DNA from: Cercospora beticola
Lineage: Eukaryota > Ascomycota > Dothideomycetes > Mycosphaerellales > Mycosphaerellaceae
Direction: 5' to 3'
Assembly: GCF_033473495.1 (NCBI RefSeq)
Contig: NC_088939.1
Span: 3,720,001-3,784,000, forward strand
Length of the DNA: 64,000 nucleotides
The position numbers and the translations under genes are program-made. The notes below the pieces were generated by a model. The model was not told where the DNA came from, did no database searches, and saw only the letters and a program-made list of their open reading frames with translations. Shown here one piece after another: positions 10,325 through 20,095 of this stretch (the stretch's first letter is position 1; every line of letters starts with the position of its first letter).

Positions 10325-13300
10325 GCCTCTAGGTACTATAGTAATAGTAATAGCTAGTAGGAGATAAGCAAGCAAGCTCTACTTCCCTTCTATATAGGAG
10401 AATAAGGATACCTAAGAGGTTATAAGTACCTCTTAGAAAGATATAGATATTAACCTAATTAAGCTCCTCTTCTAAGAATCCTAAGAATCCTATAAGTAGC
10501 TAAACTCTAATAATCTACTAATATAATATTAATAGGTTAAATACTACTTAAACTCTACTACTAGATAGCTAAGCTATAGAGGAGGCTATAGTAATAGTAC
10601 TATAAGAACTATAGCTTAATACTATAAATAGTAGAACTAAGGCTAAGAAAGAATACTCTATAATTCTTCTACTCTAGTAGAACCTAAGAGTAGTAATACT
10701 TATATTAGATAAAGTTAGAACTAATAGCTAGAAACTACTCTTCTATAATATAGGTAACTTAGTAACTATCTAAGTCTAGATACTTATAGGAACTATCTCT
10801 ATCTATAACTACTATAACCTCTTAGAGCTAATAAGCTATAGATAAGAAGGAACTATTCCTATACTCTAAGAAGTACTATTATAAACTCTAGAGGACATAA
10901 AAGTAAGCTATATAGTAGTAGGAGACTTTAACCTCTACTACCTAAAATAGAGAGGAAATATAACCTAAACCTAATATACTATAGTAGATAAGCTTATTAA
11001 AACAATTATAGAAGTCTAACTATAGCTAGCTCTAGAGCTAGAGATAATTATATAGGAAAGATATATAGCTAGCTACTAAATACTAGACCTAGTCTTTATT
11101 AGCCTCTCTCTCTAAAACCTAATCTAAGAATATAAAGCTCTTCTAGAAGAGATATATAGCTCCGACTATATCCCTCTTAGAATAACCTTCTATATTAACT
11201 TCTAGGAGCTAAGAGGAAGAAGCTAGAGAAAGTAGTAGAAAGCTATTAACTAGGATAGAATCTATAACCTCCTAGCCTAAAATACTAACTAACTTAACTA
11301 ACTCCTACTTAATACGAAGGAATACCTAGATATACTAGCCTATAGAATATAATCCTCTATCTAGAGGATTATAGAGGAGATAGTTCTAATAGCTAGACTA
11401 TTAAGCTATATAAAGATAGTATAGACCTAGGAATATAAGAAGGCTATAAAGCTAGTAAAGAGGAGAAGAAAAGAATAGAGGAACTCTAAGATAGAATAGA
11501 GCTATAAGCTATACCTAGAGGTATTATATATAAGAAGTAAGGTTATAAGGAGAGAGTAGAACCTAGCTTAGAGAAGACTAATAAAAGAAGTTATAGAGGA
11601 CTCTAAGAAAATCTAGAAAATAGCTAAATAGGCTAGAGAGGGAGCTAACTAAGAGTATTAACTACTATACTTCCTAAGCCTAGAAGATATAGAGTATAAT
11701 AGAGATACTAATAAGAGGAAAGCTATAATCCTAGTAAGACACTTCTTTCTAGACCTAAGAGAGGTAGACTTAAGTAATATCTAATATACCTAACTACTAC
11801 TCTAATTCTAGATAGAGGTTAAGGTTTAACTAAAGAAAGTAGAAGAAGTCCTTAGGAAACTACCTAGTAATAAAGCTCTAGGACCTAACTAAATACTAAA
11901 CTTCTTACTTAAAGAGTATAGGGAATAACTTTCCCTAATTCTAGCTAAACTCTTTACTATATACCTAAGGATAGTATACTACTCTAAAGCCTTTAAGTAC
12001 TCTATAATAGTAGTACTTAGGAAACTATAGAAGCTAGACTACTTAAAGCTAGGAGTATATAGACCTATTACTCTACTTAATATAATAGTAAAGGTCCTAG
12101 AAGCTATAGTTACTAAAAGGATATCTAAGAAGACTAAAGAAAGGAAGCTCCTCCTAGAAGAATAAATAGGTACTAGGCCTAGTAGGTCTACTACCTTAGT
12201 ACTAGACCTTATTACTAAGTAAGTAAAAACTATCTAGGAAACTAAGCTAGAGGCTATAGTATCTATACTCTACTTTAATATCTTAGAGGTATTTAATAAG
12301 GTCTCCTACTAGAGGCTACTTTATAATATTAGAATAAAAGACTTCCTAGACTATACTATTAGCTTTATCTAATTATTCCTCTAAGATAGGACTACCTACC
12401 TAAGGCTTAGAGATTTTATAGACTAACTAAGGCCCTAAAATATAGGAATTCCCTAAGGCTCTACTCTATCTCTAATCCTCTTCCTCTTCTTTACCTCTAC
12501 TCTACTTCTAATACTATATAAAGGGACTACTTTAGTAATAGGGTTTATAGATAACTCTAATATCCTTATATATAGTATATTAATAGAGGATAACTATAGG
12601 TAACTTAAGAAAGCCTACTAGAAATATAAAGAATAGGTAAGGAGATATAGAGTAGAATTTGCTCTATAGAAATACTAGCTAATCTACTTTACTAGAAGTA
12701 GGAAGTATAACCTTAAAGCTATAGTCTAAATCTAGAGATTTAATAGAGAACTACTACTATTACTTAGACTCCTAGGAGTATAGGTAGATACTAAACTTAA
12801 ATAGAGCCTATATATTAAATAAGTAGTAGAAAAGAGAGCCTACTAAATATAATTACTTTAGAGACTATATAAGTCTATATAGGGAGTATCCTTCTAAAAA
12901 GTAAGGCATCTCTATATAGTAGTAGTAAGACTAGCTATTACCTTTAGCTACTAAGTCTAGTCTAACCTAGAGAGTATATAAAGCTACTATAGGACCCTTA
13001 CTAAACCTATTAAGAAGATCTAGAGGGAGGCTCTAAGGAATATTATAGGAGTATATAAATTAGTTATAACTACTATCCTAGAGAAAGAAGCAAATATCGC
13101 TCCTCTCTATTTATATACCTAGGACCTAGCTAGGCAAATATCTAAAAAGTAAGATACCTAACCTATATACTAGTATATTAAAGATAGGTATAGAGAGATT
13201 AAAAGGTAAGTATAAGTAGGAAAGAGAACTAGGCAACCTATACTACTAATCTAAACTAGATAGGAGGAAATCCTCTAGATAGTATAAAGCTAAGAAATAA

Positions 13301-14120
13301 TAATATAGATATACCTAGGCTATAAGGTATAGTAGGCTAAATACTAGTAGGACAGAAAGTAGGAAAGGAATAAGAAAGAGAGAAAAGTAAGAGTAGGAGA
13401 GGAATAACTACTAGTATAGAAAACTACTACTTCCTCTACTATTAGACTAACTCTATATAAAGGACTTACTAGACTAGAGAGTATAATAGTTATACTCTTA
13501 AGGATAGAGTATATTAGAATAAGGCAATACCTTACTAAAAGGAGAGTCCTAGGATTTATACTAGACTACGACTATAGGTAGAGATATAAGATACTAAAAT
13601 ATATATATATATTCTATCTAAAACGGAACGAGAGAAGATACCTACTATTTTAGGTAGAGGGATCTATAAACTAGAAGGATCTAGCTAATATAAAGAGAGA
13701 GTTATATATAATAGTAAAGTAGCTTATCTAAGAAGAGGTCCTAGACTAATTCTTATTTATAAAAGAAGAGGTATAGAAGGATAAAAGAAGAGAGAAGAGG
13801 AAGGATAGAGCCTAGTAAGAGGAGGACTTACTAGATACCTAGTATTATCCGAAGGAGAATAGAAGCGAAGGAAGTAGCTACGTAGGCTATAAATAAAAGG
13901 ATATATAAGGGTTTTTCGAAGGCTTTTCCCCGACCGAAACCTATAGAGCGTACTACTTACTCTAGTTAAAAGAGATAGACCGGCGTATAAGAATTATCTA
14001 TCTATCTATATAGATCTATATACTTCTAAGCTCTATCTACTTTAGTATCTATAGTATTTTAATTAGTATAGAGTATATTATTTAAAACTTAATAGTTATT
14101 ATTAATCTTAATATAGTATC

Positions 14121-14697
14121 TATTAGAAAGTATAGTCTAGTTAGATATTCTAAGAGATACTTTAGAGATTAGGATTAGATAATATAGGTTATATAATATT
14201 AGGTTATATAACTTAGCTAATATTTATTTTAGAAGTAAAATATAACTTATAACTAACTAATATAATTAACTCGGTTAGTTCCTACTTATTATCTCTACTT
14301 CTACTACGTTATACCTATCCGACGAGTACTTATAAGAATATAATTTAATAAGTTCTAGTAATATAATAATAACTCGAATAGTATTAGTATTAGAATAGTA
14401 TATATTTAAGACTATAAAGACTCTACTAACTAAATCTCCGAACGCTATTTTAGTATTATATATAGTTACTATATAAAGCCGAACTTAACGCGAAGTAGAT
14501 AGCGAAGAAGATAGTAAAGTAGCTAGCTAGTAGCGATATTTATATAAATATAGAAACTAGCCTTAAAATATAAACAACGCCTTATCTATAGACACTAACC
14601 ACGACATTAAATAAGCCCTAATTCATAGCGCTAACGACATAAACAAGGCCTTATTCGTAGAATAAGGCCTAGCACGAACTAGCGAGAACAGCGATAA
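14121..14697 (-). repeat. Right inverted arm of the outer element
   Basis: The inner part 14121-14350 is the reverse complement of 3706-3934. The outer tip at 14669-14697 matches the left tip after a 9-base insertion (GCGAGAACA region). The palindrome AAGGCCTTATTCGTAGAATAAGGCC lies just inside the tip. The stretch 13921-14120 between LINE and arm holds no recognisable feature. Confidence 0.6.
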
Positions 14698-15371
14698 GAA
14701 TTTCGGCAACAACCGATGCGCCATACCGTCCTCCACGTTCTTCGTAATCTCTGAAACATAGCGAAAGCTATAGTTGTTCTCCAGGATTCACAGGAATCTG
14801 CATATTGTATGGTATTCTGAGTCCGAGGCTTCACCACACTTGGCGTCCATGTGCTTTGCCTCATTCTATCGCCACGCTATGCTTTGCAGCACGCCTTAGA
14901 TTCGAGAGCGAGCCTCTGCCAGAGCTGTAGTGGTATACGAACAGCATCGCGGATCCTGCAACAACTTGGTCCAGGAAATGCATCGGCAGTAACCTACTCT
15001 GAAGGATGAGCGCCATCGTTGCAAGTCCAGATGGAGGCGTGGTTCCATTCTGCGTGTCCTAATCACAGAGCCATGTGCACACGCGAGCCTGCTTCAATAT
15101 ATGTGACGATCTTGGCACCTCCGTTGGGACACCCAGCGCACTTTCGTGTGTCGCGGCGTGTTTGGTGCATCAAGACCACAAGGCTCTCGAGTGGCCGTCT
15201 ATACGATGCAAAGCAGAATATAAGCACCGCATACCTGCCTTCGGTCAAGACAATAGTACAGACAGTATCTCCTTCATTCTCGCACACCTCTTACCTTCCC
15301 ACTCAGCTCGCTGGACGAGATTGATCATATTTTCGATACTACGCAGAACCACACAGCTCTCTCGTTCAACA
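14698..15371. other. Intergenic between the island and the AA9 gene
   Basis: CA and TG steps return to normal here, so RIP did not spread noticeably past the right edge. A TATAAG at about 15220 lies 150 bases before the AA9 start codon and may belong to its promoter. No gene was recognised. Confidence 0.4.
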
Positions 15372-16613
15372 ATGCACTCAATCGCTGCAGCTCTGGCCCT
15401 GGTGGCGACTGTAGTTCCATTGAGCAGTGCGCACTACACTTTCAGCAAGCTGAGTGTCAATGACCAGGATGTCGGCAACGACTGGCAATACATTCGACAG
15501 CATACCAAAGGCTATATGCCCACCAAGATCCCTGATATTCTGGACAATGACTTCAGATGCCAGCCTGGATCCTTCGAAAATGCAGCCAAGACTGATGTCT
15601 ACGAAGTGAAGCCAGGAGATCGCGTCCAGTTCAAGCAGGCTTTTGGTGGCACCGGAATGAAGCACCCAGGTATTTCAGAGCGGTTTCTTGTCTCCTTGGT
15701 GGCGTGTCGGATAAAGAGTACTGACTCCTCGTTAGGTGCTACCCAAGTCTATTTCTCAAAGGCACCAAACAATGATGTCAAGTCATATCAAGGCGACGGA
15801 GACTGGGTGAAGGCCGACATGAGTCTGCTCTGCAGCTCACCGGAAAATGGAGCCATCTTGGACGAAGCATGGTGTTCTTGGGCTCAGAACGGCCCAAAAT
15901 TCACCATTCCAGATACTCTCGAGGCGGGGGAGTATCTTGTGCGTGCCGAGCACATTGCACTACATGGCGCGCACGACAATGGTGTCGAGTTCTATTTCGC
16001 GTGCGGACAACTCAAGATTACTGGTACGACTGCCACGGGTGTTCTAGGAGAGACGGTCAAGATCCCAGGCGTGTACCAGCCAGACGATCCCGCCATCCAT
16101 TTCTCGGTCTGGAACAATGCCATCAAAGAGTACACGCCGACTCCAGGACCTGCGGTCATACCAGGCGGCCATATCACAGGCTCAACGACTGGCAGCACCA
16201 CTGAGACCGTCAGAGTCGGCGGCTCAGGCGGCGCATCTTCGAACGCGACGTCTGCCAAGCCTTCAAATGGTAGCAGCAATGTTGGCGCCAGCTCCGGCTC
16301 CAGCCCATCTGGCAATCAAGATCCAAGCACGAGCGGCTACCCGACCTTCTACAGTGGAGGTGAAGAGAGTACTGATGACAGCACCGTAAGCTCAAATCAA
16401 ACGTCTAGCTCAGCCTCTCCATCACCAGATCAATCAGCATCAGCTACCTCTCTGCCGTCCTCTGGTACATTTTCTGAATCCCAAGGACAAAGTCACAGCC
16501 AAGATCAAAATCAACGAGGGTTTTCACAAGGTATTCGCTGGTCACCATCCGGCTACAGCGGCAGCGGTGCTACTCGCGCAAACGCCCGAATCCATGCGGA
16601 GCAGCAAGTGTAA
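15372..16613 (+). CDS. AA9-family lytic polysaccharide monooxygenase, secreted
   Basis: Exons 15372-15669 and 15736-16613, about 391 residues. The 66-bp intron has GT..TAG ends and a CTGAC branch site; splicing restores KHPGATQVY. AA9 enzymes are copper monooxygenases that oxidatively cleave cellulose or other beta-glucans outside the cell. The signal peptide ends ..PLSSA, exposing His1 (HYTFSKL) of the copper histidine brace. The second brace histidine is in MKHPGATQVY and the axial tyrosine in EFYFACGQL. The usual Gln two residues before that Tyr is Glu here. HIALH and W..F.IP..L.AGEYL.R are family-typical. After about residue 260 comes a long Ser/Thr/Gly-rich tail without a cellulose-binding module or clear GPI signal. 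It is the first gene beyond the transposon island. Confidence 0.85.
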   Translation: MHSIAAALALVATVVPLSSAHYTFSKLSVNDQDVGNDWQYIRQHTKGYMPTKIPDILDNDFRCQPGSFENAAKTDVYEVKPGDRVQFKQAFGGTGMKHPGISERFLVSLVACRIKSTDSSLGATQVYFSKAPNNDVKSYQGDGDWVKADMSLLCSSPENGAILDEAWCSWAQNGPKFTIPDTLEAGEYLVRAEHIALHGAHDNGVEFYFACGQLKITGTTATGVLGETVKIPGVYQPDDPAIHFSVWNNAIKEYTPTPGPAVIPGGHITGSTTGSTTETVRVGGSGGASSNATSAKPSNGSSNVGASSGSSPSGNQDPSTSGYPTFYSGGEESTDDSTVSSNQTSSSASPSPDQSASATSLPSSGTFSESQGQSHSQDQNQRGFSQGIRWSPSGYSGSGATRANARIHAEQQV

Positions 16614-17240
16614 TGGAACTGTCAGACAACCAGGAACAGTGGCAGCAGCATATTCGAGGAGAAGTTGGTACGACTTCGGTATGATCGCTTCCTCTGAAAT
16701 CGAGGATAAAAAGAGCGTTGTTATCGGATCCAGAAAATAGCGAAGTCTGAGATGAAGTCCTCGGTGTCTTGGGTCCTATCTGTGATATTATACTTCCACC
16801 GCGTGCATTGCTGTCCGATGATATTGTGGATCGATTGCAGTAGAGAGAATAGCTCAAATACCTCGAATTGAAGAGACATGAAAATGCGCAAAGACATAAC
16901 GCAAAGCCGGAATTCAAAAGCACATTTTCTCCGACCGAAGTGTGGCGTCGATGACGCTGCATGGAGTACGCTCCAACACATCACCACTTCTCAAAGGATC
17001 GTCGCGGATGAAAATGGATGCTTTGATTGCATGAATTAAATTAGGATTCCTGAAGCTTAATAACATGCACAGCCTCACTTTGCTGTCTTCTGTCGCCTTC
17101 ATATTCCGTTGCAATCCGGTGACAATTCTTCTTGCGCAAACGTAGTCAATCGTGATTAACCGTCTGCACTGTGTACTTGGCGCCACTTTCCAAGCTTCGC
17201 CGTTAACTGCCACCGTCACGCTTCCGAGACCGCACCCGCA
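16614..17240. other. Intergenic
   Basis: 3' flank of the AA9 gene and 5' flank of the small membrane-protein gene. Nothing recognisable. Confidence 0.35.
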
Positions 17241-17522
17241 ATGGCCGATTCCCAGCAGCCAAGCCGACAGTCAAAAGCGGCGGATTTCATGCGTGGAGCT
17301 GGGACCGTGAATGATCCCGAGAACAAGCTTTGGGGACCAGCAAGATGGGTTGTGCAACTGGTTCAATATCTTATTGCAATCATTATGATCAGTGAGTTTT
17401 CGATGCCTTCAGTTAGAATCCGGTGCTAGTCTGACAGATTCGCAGCAATCGCCGAAGGCTTCAAGTCAATAGTGAGTGGTGGAAGCTCACGAAGGCGGAG
17501 AGAGAAGCCTCGGACTGAATGA
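17241..17522 (+). CDS. Small single-pass membrane protein (75 aa), unknown
   Basis: Exons 17241-17391 and 17446-17522 give 75 residues. The 54-bp intron starts GTGAGT, has a CTGAC branch site and uses the acceptor CGCAG. The N-terminus is polar (MADSQQPSRQSKAADFMRGA), then NDPENKLWGP, then a hydrophobic helix around residues 36-51 (VVQLVQYLIAIIMITI), then a basic tail with RRRREK. I do not recognise a family. The helix followed by positive charge suggests a small anchored protein with a cytosolic basic tail. A second GTGAGT at 17471 could give an alternative, shorter C-terminus (stop near 17572). The continuity of polar-helix-basic design across the splice supports a real gene, but there is no homology evidence. 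Confidence 0.5.
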
Positions 17523-17857
17523 GTGCGGCGCGAGGGTCGCAACACAGTCCTGGAGGGAAATCCGGTAAGCGGGCGTTATCGGAGGTGGTTCGCAGAGAGC
17601 AGAGACCTGCTCGATACCAGATCGCATGGCATGACATCGAGTCAGGTGGTGCAACGTACGAAGTCGGCGACGCTGTGTGACTGGATCACCCAGCGCAACC
17701 CGAACAAGTCCGAAGAGCATTTTCTGGATTCAGAGCGCACGCAAATGATACCACTTTTGCCGAAGTCATTTTTTCGCTGCCAGCGGCAGGCTTGGGATCC
17801 TTTGTGAAAGTGCGGACTGCCGCGGGCCCTGAACAGTTCAGCTGAACGGGAAGTGCT
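17523..17857. other. Intergenic between convergent genes
   Basis: Shared 3' region of the small membrane-protein gene and the isochorismatase-AlkB gene. Short open frames here look like chance. Confidence 0.35.
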
Positions 17858-20095
17858 TCATTTCAGATGTAACACATCGCTTCCAGAACCATATATCTCT
17901 GACCAGTTGATGCTTGAAGCCGCATTTTCGGAACCGAATGCTTGGATCAATTTTTCGCTCTCTGTCGGATCGCCGTTGATCACTGGTCGTGCGGCCGACT
18001 TCGTCTTCCCGACTGCACCGTCGCCCCATATCAGAGTAGAGTCATTATTGAGATAGGTACCAATGTGTCGGAATGTAAGGCTGATACGCTGACCGCCGTA
18101 TGCCTTCTCGGCGTCTGTGAGTTCGCAAGCAGGTCGCCTGTCCCAATTTATTGCGTGCAAGTATTCCGCATTTGTCGGGAGCGACATCATTATCAAACTG
18201 TTGTGTGGCATAGGCACACGATAGGTAGTACGCGCTGCCGGGTTGATATTGCCTTTGTCTCGCTTCGTTCTGATGCGCCTAATGGAGATGTAAGCAAATT
18301 TCTCTTGGTGAAGGCCACCGTCGTACTTACATCGTCCTTTGTGCGCCGAAAGACGCATTAATGATGCTACTGTTGGCGACGATATCCAGCGTCTTGTCGG
18401 AATGCTCAGAGATGAAGTCGTTGCCGTCGCGGTACAGCTGGATCAATGCATGATTGAGAGGATGCCCGGCCACTTTCTCTGCTTCCTGCCGTATCTTTTC
18501 AACAGTTGGTGTCCACTTCTCAACCGGGAGAGTCTGATCAGATGGATGTCTGTATACTGGCATGCTTCCATCCTCATCTATCGTAGCTTGACAGCAAACC
18601 AGACGTGGAACCTGTCCCGTCTGATGGAACATAGTCTGCCAGTTGATCTCATGATTTAGCTCCTCAAACAGTGTCGTGGCATCCGACATGAAATCATGCA
18701 CAATACGAGATCCTGCACTCTCTTGTGCCTTATCCTCGCCGAATAGTGGCTGGCCCATCGCAGGATCGGTCATGATTTCGTCCAAATCTTGAGACTCGCT
18801 CAGATCGTCTGCGAGGTCTTCTGGGTCCTTCACAGGTGCGATGGGGTGTGTCACGTCAAATGACGCTTTATAGTCCAGTGGGATTATTTCGAGCCAAGGT
18901 TGACCGGGAATCCGTCGTGGTGAGTCACAAGCAATTAATCCAATCTTACTGGACGACGCGTGGGTCGCGTGCTTGGTCTGGTTGCCTTTCCTTGCCTTGC
19001 GGACTCGCTCTTCTGGCGGGTCGCTGACCTGCCGGTAGTGAAGTTGAGAGCTTTGAGGTGTTGCATACTGAGTGGGAGTGATGCGGGGTCGCGGAGCTGC
19101 AGAATGTGAGTATTTGGCCGATCGCGTGGTGCGGCTTTGCTCAGATCTTCGTTCGAATAGCACTCTGGGAAGACCTACGGTGGAAAAAGAGATCTCGTCG
19201 CCGCTATCGTCGTCGTCGCTGTCTGCCTCCAGAGTGCCGCCTAGTTGTTGAAGCGTCCCGCTGTCTTCGGCATCTCCACCATCCACGGCGAAGCGCGAAA
19301 GGAGGGTACACGCTTTGACCGTGTTCGCATCCATCAGATCACTGAGTTGTCGCTTGGCCATCTGATGCCGGTCGAGGCGACGGTAGCCAAGACAATCCTC
19401 GACCAGGGTGATTTCGATGCCGTACCGAGCTGCGTCCATGGCTGTGGCGTAGACGGACAGGTTCGTCATGCAACCGCAAATATACACATCGGTAATGAGC
19501 TTGGAGCGAAGGGTCATCAGTAGTGAGGTGCCGGCGAAGGCTGAGTAATGTGTTTTGGTGACCTGGAGATCCGTGCCTTCCATCACTGGTTTGATACAGT
19601 CGGCGTATTCGGCTCCGTGACTGCCGCGAATGCAGCATGGTTCTCTCGTGCTCGTTTTGGAAAGGAACAGTTCTTCATCGTCCTCGCCGATGTCCGGTTC
19701 GTCGAACGAGGCAGATGACTGGTAACGGTCAGCGGTTGTTGTGGTAACAGCACCTGCGAACATACCTGGTATTGCTTCTCGCCCCGTGACACATGGTCGT
19801 CGCCAGGAACGTCCAGCTCTGTGCCCAGGGAGCCTCCTGCGACGACTGTGTCCCCAGGAGTGTCGTCGCCGTTGACTGGTCTCGTCTCCAGGAACTCTGA
19901 TCTCACCCAGACGACTTCGCCGTGCTGACGGAAAGAAGGGACGAGGCGGGCAATGCGGTCAACGAATTGGGTTTCCTTAACAGGCAGTTTCCCCGTTGGC
20001 AGCACAAAGTCGTTCTGGAGGCCCACGACAATGAGGCCTTTTCTCGTCTGGAGGTTTGGCGTCTGCTGGGACAGCAAGGCAAACAGTGATGACAT
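17858..20095 (-). CDS. Isochorismatase-like hydrolase fused to AlkB-type dioxygenase
   Basis: Exons 20095-19766, 19718-18331 and 18278-17858, 712 residues. Both introns (47 and 52 bp) have GTATGT/GTAAGT donors and join frames exactly. Residues about 18-240 form a cysteine-hydrolase (isochorismatase) fold with Asp in LQNDF, Lys in VTKTHYSAF and nucleophile Cys in YICGCMTNLSV. A low-complexity linker with an acidic DSDDDDSGDE run follows. From about 470 comes a 2-oxoglutarate/Fe(II) dioxygenase of AlkB type: HxD in ISEHSDKT, the nucleotide-family signature FGAQRTM-RIRTK across the last intron, distal His in MPHNSLIMM and Arg pair in RISLTFR. AlkB domains remove alkyl groups from nucleic acids or proteins. 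All catalytic residues of both halves are present, so both may be active. The substrate of the hydrolase half is unknown. Confidence 0.85.

Larger units (their letters stand above)
8560..13920 (+). mobile_element. Tad1-like LINE retrotransposon, RIP-inactivated
   Basis: ORF1 near 8600-9670 ends in CCHC knuckle remnants at 9349-9390 (C-x2-C-x4-H-x4-C spacing with TAC/TAT where TGC/TGT/CAT are expected). ORF2 can be followed in one frame from 10681 to about 13660. It shows an apurinic-type endonuclease with GDFN at 10921-10932, reverse transcriptase start GPN-stop-I at 11881, YFNILEVFNKVSY at 12271-12309 (from the D..GAFD motif), GIP-stop-GS at 12445-12462 (from GIPQGS), and GFIDN at 12541-12555 (from FVDD). 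A C-terminal DYDYR..Y..YIFY block at about 13564-13625 derives from the C-x-C..H..C finger. Stops are almost all TAA/TAG, as expected when CAA, CAG or TGG mutate. Exact ends are not visible. Confidence 0.8.
3218..14697. mobile_element. RIP-mutated nested transposon island bounded by inverted repeats
   Basis: AT-rich block lacking any intact reading frame. Between about 3285 and 4312 I find no CA or TG dinucleotide at all, while CG, CC and CT survive; this is the signature of CpA-to-TpA repeat-induced point mutation. The outer ends carry matching inverted sequence: AGTTCGTGCTAG at 3226-3237 pairs with CTAGCACGAACT at 14669-14680. Inner arms 3706-3934 and 14121-14350 are near-perfect inverted copies. 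Inside lie an LTR element (4280-6617), a CCHC ORF1 fragment (about 6700-8520), a LINE (about 8560-13920) and a TRIM-like element (9689-10324) inserted in the LINE. The class of the outer element is unknown because no transposase was recognised. Confidence 0.8.

Noticed and set aside
3282..14600. Possible centromere or AT-isochore without elements
   Set aside because: LTRs, target duplications and in-frame LINE protein motifs show it is a transposon nest; the AT bias follows from CpA-specific mutation.
15075..15371. N-terminal extension of the AA9 protein by 99 residues
   Set aside because: The signal peptide and His1 require the ATG at 15372; the extension reads like translated leader.
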